Shown here: piece by piece, positions 21,194 through 32,470 of the stretch
Layout: every line of letters starts with the position of its first letter
Position numbering within the stretch: position 1 is the first letter of the stretch
Assembly (NCBI GenBank): GCA_036186865.1
Contig: AP025067.1
Span: forward strand, 21,322,648 to 21,386,647
Source of the DNA: Eustoma russellianum
Taxonomy: Eukaryota; Streptophyta; Magnoliopsida; Gentianales; Gentianaceae
Reading direction: 5' to 3'
DNA length: 64,000 nt
Notes under the pieces: model-generated
Databases searched by the model: none
Told to the model about the DNA's origin: nothing
The model's input: only the letters and a program-made list of their open reading frames with translations
Made by a program: the position numbers and the translations under genes

Positions 21194-22591
21194 TGATGAG
21201 GCTGAGGAGCAGCCCCCTAATGAGGAACTTGCACAAGGTGCCCTTAACCATAAGGGGCCGTTGACAAGGAGCCAAACCAAGAGGATTAATGGTTTTCAAC
21301 TTGGTTTTGATGTTGGCTCTTTTCTAACCAAACATGTGCAAGATGAACCAATGGATGTTCCTCCTAAATGGGTGCTCAGTTGTTGAGCTTAAGAACTGAT
21401 TATCCATTGATAGTCAGTTCCGCTTGTTGGTGCCGTTTCTGTGGCTTTTAGTTGTCTTTTCGTTTACTTCTTTTAAAGTTTGTTTAGAATACTTATGTTT
21501 GGTGTATGAGTGTGTTTTGTAGGTGTTACAAGTCTTGGATCAAACGTTTTGAGCTTTGGAAAGGAGGGCTTCTCAGATTTGGACCAAGATTGTCCATACA
21601 AGGCTGTTTTGTGATTTTGGGCTTTCAAACGAGATTGGGAGTGCATGGAACCAGCTGGACCTTGAAGTAGACTTAATTTGGAGCAACTTTCATGTTTTGG
21701 GTTTTGTCAAAATCAGTCCACAAAAATAGATACAAGAGCTGCAAGAAAGAAGTCCAAAACAAGCCCAATTGTACAAATTAGGGTTTCGGTTTTCTTGAAG
21801 AAAGGGGGCAGCCGCCTAGGCATCTTCAAATGCGATTAAGAGACTTTCTATAATGTCATAAATCAGATTGGTATGATTGGAATGAATTATGGGAGTCATA
21901 ATTGAAGATTTGGAGCAAATAAGGAGATAATTCAAGAAAGAGGAAGTTACCAAAATTAGATCATGTGGCAAAAGGAAGGCTGAAGTGGCGTTTTTAAGGG
22001 AGGCAAAGGAGGCACAAGGCAAGTCTAGAAGGATGGTAATAATGCAATAATTGATGATTGAGACAATAATTGTGGATTTGCCAAGAGAAGGGAACTTACC
22101 AAAATTAACAAAATTCAGATTTGTGCACAACAAGGGAAGGTGGCGCCAACATGGAGACTCCAAGGAAGCCCTAGCCGTTTTTATTGAGAGTGTTTTACAA
22201 GACTTGTAATCATATATATAGATCACTTAGCATTTCTTTGAGTAGTTAGACTATTTTTCTTCATTGAACTAAAAACCCTAGTGTTTTATGTTTTCTTTTG
22301 TTCTTGAGTTTTCTTGAATAAAAGTTTGTGTTTTTCCTTTGGTTTACACATATCTAAATCAAGGCTAGACCTAATTAAGGATTGTGTGTTCCTTGTTGGT
22401 GATCCACAATCCAAGGATTAGGAGTGACTGGTTGGATTGAGCGGATTGAAACACACATAACCAAACGAATTTGGAGGCTTGAAGGAAGGTGGTTGCTTGG
22501 CACCATTGTCCATCACATTCAAGGCTTGAAGGACGTTTGGAGAGTGAAGAAAGATCGGGACAACATTAACATACGAACCATATTCGTATCA
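21194..22591 (+). repeat. B2 5' LTR
   Basis: 1,398 bp, TGATGAGGCTGAGG ... TTCGTATCA. The first ~190 bp repeat the coding tail of the polyprotein. TATA-like CATATATATA lies at 22211-22220. R/U5 follow up to the primer site. Confidence 0.95.
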
Positions 22592-23729
22592 AGTGGTATC
22601 AGAGCTCTCGTTTATCTTCATCTCAATTATCTTTTCTTGTGTCGTTTTGTGTTATTCTTAGTATACCCAATCATTCAAAAAAAAAAACGTCTCTAGTCAA
22701 AAAGATTTGATCTTTTACTTCATTTCATCAAAAACAAAAACAAAGATCTCATCTTTAACACACTTAATCATAGGATCATTGTTGTTTGCATTGAATAGGA
22801 TTTAACTCCACCTAAAATCAGTCCAAGGCCTAAAAGAAGCTACCTTTGAGTCAAATACCTTGTTGTTAACGAAGCTTTTAATTAAATTTGCTTGTGTGAT
22901 ATTGAATACAAGTTTGTTTGTTTTGGTTGTATTGGTATCCAAGGGAAAATATTTGTTCTACTACACATCCATACAAACACAAAAAGGATCATCTTTTGAG
23001 CATACACAACTGATTCTCGCAAAAGCAAACAAGGGTTACATCAAGGCTGCTTTGAACGTCAAAAAAAAAAAAAGAAAGGCAAAGAAAAACGTGCACAACA
23101 ACAACCAAAAAAAAGTGCACAAAGAAAGGAAGAGAAAAGAAGTTCCTTTTGTACAAAAGTTTCATCTTTTTGCATCTACTATCCAAGTTGACAAAAGCAA
23201 AACAAAACCGTGTGTTTGCCCCAAAACAACACACATAAAACCTTCAAATTCTCAACCTTGGATACACATTCATACTATCAATCAAAGAACTTGCATTTGA
23301 TATTGCATAAGTTGGTTTAATTAAAGATTGCCCAGGACAACCCCTAGCAGTTCTTTGGTTCAGCCAACTACATCACTTTTGGTTTCTTGTTTCTTTGAAT
23401 CATAGTTATTAAGTGTGTTTAAAAATTGTGCTCTAGATTTCTTGAAGTTGTTTTACCACTTGTTGATCAATTGGTGTTTTTGAAGGCAAAAGAATCTTGC
23501 AAGGACAGAAAAACAAAACAGATTGTGGTTAGCCAATTTGGGACTTGCCTTAAGAGGTTCTAGCTCAAGATTGGCCAAGGAAAAACACTTGAACAATTGA
23601 GAGAAAACAAGGGAGGACAAAAAAGGCCAAACAGATTTTCGTTTTCCTTTTTGTTTTCACTAACAACTCACCTTTGTTTCTTGTGTTAGTTTTCTTCTTT
23701 TCTTGTTTGTGAAAGCGTTTCAGGTTGCC
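22592..23729 (+). other. B2 leader with primer binding site
   Basis: The primer site TGGTATCAGAGC is at 22594-22605. The rest is a non-coding leader with an A tract near 23058-23070 and no recognised gene; an open frame of ~146 codons here has low-complexity Lys-rich content and no domain. The region corresponds to the gap-containing leader of B1 and shows the duplicated 36-mer only once (about 23576-23611, reverse complement). Confidence 0.88.
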
Positions 23730-24428
23730 ATGGAGGGATCAAACAGTACACAAGGAGGAGGAGACAAAGTGGAATTTTCAATGGAAAAGATGGCACAAAT
23801 GCTTAGTACCATGCAATCTAGGTTGGATGAGTGGGAAGCAAGGATGACATCCAACACACCCCCTACCCAAGAACAGCCCCCACATCAAAACCAAGGCCAA
23901 ACATCCCGTGGAACTGAACCTAAGGGATCCACAAGCATGGGAGGTAGAGGAGGAGCAAGGGGTAGAGGAGATAGGAGACACGGAGTGAGACCACAACCTG
24001 TTAGGGAGGAATGGAATGACTACTATGAAGAGGAAGAGGTTGAGGAGGTATACCCAAGACCTCAAGGCCGAATACAACCTAGGAGGTATGTACCCCAAGA
24101 GGATGATTATTTGAAAACCAAAATAAACATTCCACCCTTTTATGGTAAAAGTGACCCTGAAGCTTACATTGAGTGGGAGAGAAAAGTTGACATGATCTTT
24201 TCCTATACCAACTATACCGAGTTGCAAAAAGTGAGATATGCAAGTATAGAGTTCTTGGAATATGCCTTGATTTGGTGGGACCAAACTCAAAGCATAAGAA
24301 GAAGGACTAGACAACCCACAATTGGAACTTGGGATGAGATGAAATATGAGATGAGAAAGAAATTCATTCCAGAATCTTACGAGAGATCCATGTTCCAAAA
24401 GTTGCAAGTGCCTAACTCAAGGAAATAA
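23730..24428 (+). pseudogene. B2 Gag, N-terminal part (frame 1 of 3)
   Basis: Starts at ATG 23730 (MEGSNSTQGGG). An RG-rich stretch (GGRGGARGRGDRR) and an acidic stretch precede the Gag core (KINIPPFYGKSDPEAYIEWE, YTELQKVRYA, ALIWWDQ). The frame is lost near 24405, where B2 has one more G than B1 (GCAAGTGCC against GCAATGCC). It reads PNSRK and stops, so the capsid C-terminus is in the next frame. Confidence 0.93.
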
Positions 24429-24432
24429 AAGT

Positions 24433-27400
24433 GTGGATGAATACTTTAAGGAGTTAGAGAGTTTGTTGATAAAAACCGATACTGAAGAATCTGAGGAGGC
24501 AACCATGGCTCGGTTTTTGGGAGGTCTTAATAAGGAGATTGGGTTTCAACTTGAACTCACTACCTATGTTGATCTAAATTCCATGGTTCACAAAGCTGAG
24601 AAAATTGAGCGGCAATTAAAGGTACGTTCTTCTACTAGTGGATTTGGTTTTAGAACTAATACTTCTTCTTTTTCTAAAGTGCAGCCTAGGTCTAATGGTA
24701 ATGGAGGAGCACGGCCAAGTTCAAACACCCCCGGCCAAAACAGCCAGAACACTCCAAATAAACCACACTTCACTCAAAGGACCAATGGTGCAAATCTAGG
24801 TCAAAATGACAAAGGCAAAGGCAAGGCAAACCCTCCAAGGACAAGGGAGATTGAGTGTTTTAAATGTAGAGGGAGAGGGCATTATGCAAGGGACTGCCCT
24901 AATGCCAAGAAAGTGTTGTACCTTGAGGAAACAAATGAATTCTATTCAGAAGAGGAGGAAGAAGAAGCCACAAAGGAAGAATACCAAGAGGACTCAGCTG
25001 AGGAGATAAAGAGTGATGAAGAGGGTGCATATAAGGACTTTCTTGTGGTAAGAAAAGCCTTAAGTGCACACATGAAGGAGGAAGAAGAAAGCTTGCAAAG
25101 GGAGAACATTTTCCACATCCATTGTTTGGTAAAAGGCAAAACTTGCACTTTAATTATTGATAGTGGTTCATGTGCTAATGTTGCAAGTATTGAACTTGTT
25201 AGAAAGCTAGATTTACCTATGATTGATCATTCCCATCCCTATAGGTTATCTTGGCTAAATGATTGTGGTGAGATTCATGTGTCTAAACAAGTTCTGATTT
25301 CTTTATCTATTGGCGGCTACAAAGATGAAATTTTGTGTGATGTAGCTCCTATGCATGCTAGTCATATTTTGTTAGGTAGACCTTGGCAATTTGACAAGCA
25401 TGTTATTTATGATGGTAGATTGAACATGTATGCTTTTACTTTTAATGGCAAAAAGTTTAAGTTGCATGCATTGTCTCCACATAAAGTTTATGAGGATGCT
25501 AAGAGGATGAAAAAGAACCATTCAGATCCTAAGGAAAAGGAGGCTGAAAAAAGGTTCTTAGAGGTTCTTAAAAAGGAGAGAAGAAGCCTTTTGGAGGCCA
25601 CAAACTCCTCGGCCAAGGGTACACAACCCACGGCCCAAATCAGTCCACCCTCACCCACGGTTCAAACACTTTCACAAGCATCCACCCCACAAATTTCACG
25701 TCCACCTAAGAAGCATGCTTTCTTTGCAAAATCTCGTGAAGTTACACATGCATTGTATGATAATAAAACTGTTTTGGTGATGCTTTACAAAGATAGTGTT
25801 GCATGCTTGTTTTCTAAGAATGACTTACCATCTACCTTGCCTAGTGGTGTTGTTTCTTTGTTGGAAGAATTTGCAGATTTGTTTCCCGAGGAGGAACCAC
25901 ATGGGTTGCCACCTTTAAGAGGGATTGAGCACCACATTGACTTTATTCCAGGGGCTGTCCTACCTAATAGGCCAGCTTATAGAGCCAATCCGGAGGAAAC
26001 AAAGGAGATACAAAGGCAAGTGGAGGATCTCTTGGCCAAGGAGAAGGTAAGGGAAAGTATGAGTCCAAGTGCAGTGCCAGTCATCCTTGTTCCAAAAAAA
26101 GATGGCACTTGGAGGATGTGTACAGATTGTAGGGCCATCAACAAAATCACTGTAAAGTATAGGTATCCCATTCCTAGACTTGATGATATGCTTGATATGT
26201 TGCATGGTTCACAATGGTATACGAAAATTGATTTGAAAAGTGGTTATTTTCAAGTGAGGATAAGAGAGGGTGATGAATGGAAAACAGCTTTTAAAACTAA
26301 ATTTGGATTGTATGAATGGTTAGTTATGCCTTTTGGGTTAACTAATGCACCTAGTACATTCATGAGACTAATGAATGAAGTTTTGAGAGCTTTTATCGGG
26401 AAGTTTGTTGTGGTTTATTTTGATGACATCTTGATCTATTCTAAGACCTTAGAAGAGCATTTAGATCACATAAGGGCTGTTTTTGAAAAGCTAAGAAAAG
26501 AAAAACTTTATGCTAACTTTAAGAAATGTTCTTTTTGTTTGGACAAAGTTGTTTTTCTTGGTTTTGTAATCAGTTCTGCAGGGATTGAAATGGATCAAGA
26601 CAAGGTGAAATCCATCCTTGAATGGCCTACACCAAAGAGTGTGGGAGAAGTGAGGAGCTTTCATGGTTTGGCAGGTTTTTATAGGCGGTTTGTCAAAGAC
26701 TTTTCAACCGTAGCCGCACCATTGAATGAGATCGTCAAGAAAGAGGTTGGGTTCCATTGGGGGGATGCCCAACAAAGGGCGTTTGATGAGCTTAAAAGAC
26801 GTCTCACTACAGCACCTATCTTGAAGTTGCCCAACTTTGATGATACATTTGAGATAGAGTGTGATGCAAGTGGCGTGGGAATTGGAGCTGTTCTAACCCA
26901 AGGTAAGCATCCTATTGCTTATTTTAGTGAAAAGTTGAAAGGTGCTGCATTGAACTATCCTACTTATGATAAGGAGTTGTATGCTTTAGTAAGGTCCTTA
27001 CAAACTTGGCAACACTACTTGCAACCCAAAGAGTTTGTCATTCATACTGATCATGAAAGTTTGAAGTACCTTAAGAGTCAAGGAAAACTGAATAAGAGGC
27101 ATGCAAAGTGGGTTGAGTTTATTGAGCAATTTCCTTATGTCATTAAGTATAAGCAAGGAAAAGATAACATAGTTGCTGATGCTTTGTCTAGAAGGTATAC
27201 TTTGATTACTAAGTTGTCTTCACACTTGCTTGGCTTTGAATTTGTTAAGGAATTGTATAAGGATGATTCTGATTTTGCTTCCATTTATGATGCATGTGTT
27301 GATTCTCCTTTTGGTAAATTCTATTTGCATGATGGCTATTTGTTTAAGGAGAAACGATTATGCATTCCTAAGGGATCAATGCGAGAATTGCTGGTTAAGG

Positions 27401-27444
27401 AAGCACATGGGGGCGGGTTAATGGGGACACTTTGGAGTTTTTAA
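24433..27444 (+). pseudogene. B2 Gag C-terminus, protease, RT, RNase H, integrase zinc finger (frame 2 of 3)
   Basis: A 1,003-codon open stretch continuing Gag at VDEYFKELES. Order: Gag C-terminus, CCHC knuckle (142-155), acidic linker (170-200), protease IIDSGS (Asp243), RT from about 505 with TCRAIN-type motif TDCRAINK and active site YFDD (662-665), RNase H with Asp811, Glu848, Asp873 and Asp916, and the start of the integrase finger (AHGGGLMG). The frame breaks at 27422-27425, where the G run is one base longer than expected. All visible catalytic residues of protease, RT and RNase H are in place. It copies element RNA into DNA inside the particle. Confidence 0.95.
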
Positions 27445-27494
27445 AACTTTAGAAACTTTAAAGGAACATTTCTTTTGGCCTCACATGAAGTCAG

Positions 27495-28682
27495 ATGTTG
27501 CAAAGGATTTGTAGTAGTTGCATCACTTGTAGGCAAGCTAAGTCCAAAACACAACCTCATGGTTTGTACACACCCTTGGACGTACCTAGTGCACCTTGGG
27601 AGGACATTTCTATGGACTTTGTTCTTGGCTTACCTAGATCAAAAGGTGGTAGAGATAGTGTCTTTGTTGTGGTAGACAGATTCTCTAAGATGGCACACTT
27701 TATTGCTTGTCACAAAGTAGATGATGCTTCTTACATTGCAAATCTGTTCTTTAAAGAAGTTGTTCGATTGCATGGCATGCCTAAAACAATTGTTAGTGAT
27801 AGGGACAGTAAATTCTTGAGTCATTTTTGGCGTGTGCTTTGGAGCAAGTTGGGAACTAAGCTTTTGTTTTCTACTACTGCACATCCACAAACAGATGGCC
27901 AAACTGAAGTGGTAAATCGGACCTTGTCACAAATGTTGCGTGCTTTAATCCAAAGCAATCTGAAAAATTGGGAAGAATGTTTACCACATATTGAGTTTGC
28001 TTACAATAGAGCCGTTCATAGTGGGTCTTTGTATTCTCCTTTTGAAGTTGTCTATGGTTTTCTACCCCATTCCCCACTTGATTTGTTGCCTATTCCAATT
28101 GATGAGCGTACTAGCATGGATGGTAAACAACGAGCTGAAATGATCAAAAAGTTGCATGAAAAAGTTAAACTTCAACTTGAACGAAAGAATAGACAGTATG
28201 CCAAACAAGCTAACAAGCATAGAAAAGATGTTGTGTTTTATCCTGGAGATCTTGTTTGGTTGCATTTAAGGAAGGAACGATTTCCTAAGGAGAGGAAGTC
28301 CAAGCTTATGCCTAGAGGAGATGGACCTTTTAAGGTCATTCAAAAGGTTGGTCCAAATGCTTATGTGCTTGATCTTCCTCCAGACAGGTATGGTTCAGTT
28401 TCTAACACCTTCAATGTAAGTGATCTTTCCCCTTTTGAGCATTTTTATCTTGATGATTCGAGGGCGAATCCTTTTGAGGAGGGGGGGATTGATGAGGCTG
28501 AGGAGCAGCCCCCTAATGAGGAACTTGCACAAGGTGCCCTTAACCATAAGGGGCCGTTGACAAGGAGCCAAACCAAGAGGATTAATGGTTTTCAACTTGG
28601 TTTTGATGTTGGCTCTTTTCTAACCAAACATGTGCAAGATGAACCAATGGATGTTCCTCCTAAATGGGTGCTCAGTTGTTGA
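27495..28682 (+). pseudogene. B2 integrase core, C-terminal domain and LTR-encoded tail (frame 3 of 3)
   Basis: After a short middle-frame piece (27445-27507, VFKTLETLKEHFFWPHMKSD), another one-base G insertion near 27508 leads to this 395-codon frame. The finger end is CSSCITCRQAK. The catalytic triad is Asp41 (SMDF), Asp102 (VSDRD) and Glu138 (GQTEVVN), with 35 residues between the last two. Next come YPGDLVWLHLRKERFP, GDGPFKVIQK, then DSRANPFEEGGID read through the polypurine tract. Residues from about 333 lie inside the 3' LTR (GPLTRSQTKRI, KHVQDEPMDVPPKW). The stop is four residues earlier than in B1. No chromodomain. Confidence 0.95.
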
Positions 28683-29888
28683 GCTTAAGAACTGATTATC
28701 CAATTGATAGTCAGTTCCGCTTGTCGGTGCCGTTTCTGTGGCTTTTAGTTGTCTTTTCGTTTGCTTCTTTTAAAGTTTGTTTAGAATACTTATGTTTGGT
28801 GTATGAGTGTGTTTTGTAGGTGTTACAAGTCTTGGATCAAACGTTTTGAGCTTTGGAAAGGAGGGCTTCTCAGATTTGGACCAAGATTGTCCATACAAGG
28901 CTGTTTTGTGATTTTGGGCTTTCAAACGAGATTGGGAGTGCATGGAACCAGCTGGACCTTGAAGTAGACTTAATTTGGAGCAACTTTCATGTTTTGGGTT
29001 TTGTCAAAATCAGTCCACAAAAATAGATACAAGAGCTGCAAGAAAGAAGTCCAAAACAAGCCCAATTGTGCAAATTAGGGTTTCGGTTTTCTTGAAGAAA
29101 GGGGGCAGCCGCCTAGGCATCTTCAAATGCGATTAAGAGACTTTCTATAATGTCATAAATCAGATTGGTATGATTGGAATGAATTATGGGAGTCATAATT
29201 GAAGATTTGGAGCAAATAAGGAGATAATTCAAGAAAGAGGAAGTTACCAAAATTAGATCATGTGGCAAAAGGAAGGCTGAAGTGGCGTTTTTAAGGGAGG
29301 CAAAGGAGGCACAAGGCAAGTCTAGAAGGATGGTAATAATGCAATAATTGATGATTGAGACAATAATTGTGGATTTGCCAAGAGAAGGGAACTTACCAAA
29401 ATTAACAAAATTCAGATTTGTGCACAACAAGGGAAGGTGGCGCCAACATGGAGACTCCAAGGAAGCCCTAGCCGTTTTTATTGAGAGTGTTTTACAAGAC
29501 TTGTAATCATATATATAGATCACTTAGCATTTCTTTGAGTAGTTAGACTATTTTTCTTCATTGAACTAAAAACCCTAGTGTTTTATGTTTTCTTTTGTTC
29601 TTGAGTTTTCTTGAATAAAAGTTTGTGTTTTTCCTTTGGTTTACACATATCTAAATCAAGGCTAGACCCAATTAAGGATTGTGTGTTCCTTGTTGGTGAT
29701 CCACAATCCAAGGATTAGGAGTGACTGGTTGGATTGAGCGGATTGAAACACACATAACCAAACGAATTTGGAGGCTTGAAGGAAGGTGGTTGCTTGGCAC
29801 CATTGTCCATCACATTCAAGGCTTGAAGGACGTTTGGAGAGTGAAGAAAGATCGGGACAACATTAACATACGAACCATATTCGTATCA
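28490..29888 (+). repeat. B2 3' LTR
   Basis: 1,399 bp, preceded by the polypurine tract GAGGAGGGGGGG (28476-28487). The first ~190 bp are translated as the polyprotein tail. TATA-like sequence is at about 29509-29519. Differences from the 5' LTR seen: CCATTG/CCAATTG near 28701, TTGTTGG/TTGTCGG, GTTTACTT/GTTTGCTT, GTACAA/GTGCAA, ACCTAATT/ACCCAATT. Confidence 0.95.
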
Positions 29889-30058
29889 CGTTGGTGAGCC
29901 CGAAGGGCATCACTAACCACTCATAGAGCCCAAACTTGGTTTTGAATGCAGTCTTCCATTCGTCCCCTTCTCGAATACGTACCTGGAAGTACCCTTGCTT
30001 AAGGTCGATTTTGGTGAAGAATTTGGATCCGTGCAACATGTCTAACATATCGTCTAGC
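29889..30058 (-). pseudogene. A1 RT palm fragment right of B2
   Basis: This minus-strand piece encodes MLDMLHGSKFFTKIDLKQGY, IREGDEWKTAFKTKFGLYEW, VMPFGLTN, up to the B2 insertion. It is separated from the upstream frame by one extra G in a run (GGGGG near 30066-30070, where A2 and A3 have GGGG), so the A1 RT is broken even without the nested elements. Confidence 0.92.
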
Positions 30059-32470
30059 CTAGGTATGGGGGTACCTATACTTGACGGTAATCTTGTTTAT
30101 GGCTCGGCAATCGGTACACATTCTCCACGTTCCATCCTTTTTGGGTACTAAAATGACGGGGACGGCAGATGGGCTCAGACTCTCACGGATTTGTCCACTA
30201 GCTAGGAGCTCTTCTACTTGCCTTTGGATTTCTTTGGTTTCTTCGGGGTTTGCTCGATAGGCTGGGCGATTGGGTAACACGGCTCCTGGGACAAAGTCGA
30301 TTTGGTGTTCTATCCCTCTAATGGGTGGTAATCCGGATGGTGGTTCGGAAGGAAATAGAATTTCATATTCTTGGATAAGGGACGCAACTGAGGTAGGTAA
30401 GTTTGGTGGGAGTTCTTCAAGGGCAAGTTGACACGACTTTGGAATGATGATGAAGACAGTTTGGTTGTTATAAAGTGCACGTGTAACCTCTCTTTTCTTT
30501 GCGAAGTACCCACACTTCTTTTTGGGCTCGTTGACACTTAGGGGCACTACCTCTTTTCCCTTGCTCTCATTTTTTTTGTTCTCACTTTTCATACACTCCA
30601 CGAATTTTCTCTCGGCTTCTTTTTCCTTAGGATCGGCTCTAGACTTGGACATGCGTTGGTGATCCTCGTGGACTTTGTGTGGTGGAAGTGCATGCAGTTT
30701 GTACAATTTGCCATTCAATTTGAAAGAATAACGATTCAAATAACCATCATATGTCACATGTCTATCAAATTGCCATGGCCTACCAAGTAAGATATGACTA
30801 GCATGCATTGGGGCGACATCACATAAAACATCATCTTTGTAACTACCAATGCCAAGAGAAATCAAAACTTGTTTACTTACGCTAACTTCACCGCAGTCAT
30901 TTAGCCATGCAAGTTTGTAAGGGTGCGGGTGATTAGTCATAGGCAAATTCAGTTTTCTTACTAATTCGATGCTAGCCACATTAGCACAAGAACCGGAATC
31001 AATGATCATGGTGCACACTTTACCATTTATCATGCAATGAATATGGAAAATGTTTTCTCTATGTTGTTCGTGATCATCTAATTTCGGATATGCATTTAAA
31101 GCTCTACGCACAACAAGAAACTCTTTAGTGTCAAAATCATCTAATGCGCCTAGATACTCTTCAGGTTCAATTTCATTATCATGCTCAGACTCGTTTTCAT
31201 GCTCGGACTCGGACACATATTCGTTTGTCTCTTCAATTAACATGATTCTTTTCGAATTAGGACATTCTTTTCCTATGTGACCACGTCCTTGACATTTATA
31301 GCATTTAATGTCTCTAAACCTGTTTGAAGGATCCGAAGAATTGCCGGTAGGAGCCTTTGGGTGGGTGCGTTCATCTCTCCTTTGTGTGGATTGCACACGA
31401 TTGTCCCTCCTTTGCGATGATCCTTGGTCACGCGTTTGGCCTCCTGTAGGCCGTGAACTTCCTGTGCCTGAAGGCTTGCTGTGAAATCTTGACGAAGATT
31501 GATTAGTACGATAATTGGAATTGAAATTAGAGGAGTTACGTACCTTTAATTGTGCTTCAATCTTCTCAGCCATATGGACCATGGTTGTGAGGTCGAGGTA
31601 AGGTTGAAGGTCAACCCTTTGCGCAATCTCCCTGTTTAAACCATGTAAGAATCGAGCCTTGGTGGCTTCTTCAGGTTCCTGCAAGTTAGACCTCTCCAAC
31701 AAAATTTCTAACTCTTTATAGTACTCGTCTACACTTTTGGAACCTTGTCGTAAGTTATGCAAGCTTGTGAAAATAGAACTCTCATAATTGTTTGGAATAA
31801 AACGTTGACGCATTTCAAACTTCATTTCTTCCCAAGTGGCGATTGGGGGTTGTCTCGTCTTAGTTCTATTTCGACACAAATTCGTCCACCAATTAAGTGC
31901 ATAACCAGAAAATTCAATGGAAGCATACCTCACTTTTTGCAATTCACTATAATTGGTACAAGAAAAGATCAAATCCACTTTCGTTTCCCATTCTAAATAT
32001 TCCTCCGCATTACTTTTACCATAAAACGTGGGAATACTTATTTTGGTTTTGAGAAAATCGTCATCTTGTGAGAAAAGGGGATTTTGGCATCTTTGGTAAC
32101 CACGAGCATGGTGGTCATCAAAGTCATAATAATCATGCTCAAAGGGAATGTAATCATCATTGTACCTTCTTGGAGCGTACCTTCTTGCTTGTGTAGGAGG
32201 AGCAAACCGTCTCGCTTCGGTGTGTGGGGGTCGAATGTTATCGTCCTCAACTTCTTCTGGAGGATGGCGCCTTGGTTGTGGTGGTGGAACGGCCCTGCTT
32301 GTTCCTTGGCCATCACTCGTTTTGTAGCTTCGCTCCACGTCTTCCAAGCGATGCTTAAGTATCTCATTGTCGTGCATGAGTTTCTTAAGCATTTCCAGCA
32401 TTTGTTGTTGAGTATTGTCAACAGTTTCAGCTCCTTTAGACTTGCTAGATGCGGAATTGCTGCTGGCCAT
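30059..32470 (-). pseudogene. A1 Gag, protease and RT start
   Basis: About 803 codons from ATG 32470 (MASSNSASSKSKG). An N-terminal coiled-coil-like helix (QQQMLEMLKKLMHDNE), Gag core (FYGKSNAEEYLEWETKVD, YALNWW), CCHC knuckle CYKCQGRGHIGKEC at 390-403, an acidic linker (ESEHENESEHDNE), protease IIDSGS (Asp about 491), linker, then RT up to TVKYRYP, where the extra G at 30066-30070 shifts the frame and it ends. A longer start in the leader (MLLSFF...) is possible but lies upstream of the position conserved in A2 and A3, so the MASS start is preferred. Confidence 0.94.

Larger units (their letters stand above)
21194..29888 (+). mobile_element. B2: full-length Ty3/Gypsy element, family B (duplication CGTTG)
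   Basis: 8,695 bp, flanked by CGTTG at 21189-21193 and 29889-29893, inserted in the A1 RT in the opposite direction. LTRs are 1,398 and 1,399 bp with about five differences seen. All domains are present, but three one-base insertions break the polyprotein frame. It is the reference copy for family B in this window. Confidence 0.96.

Noticed and set aside
22860..23300. 146-codon frame in the B2 leader, also antisense versions in B1
   Set aside because: Lys-rich low-complexity translation of an A-rich leader; no domain and the B1 copy differs in length at homopolymers.
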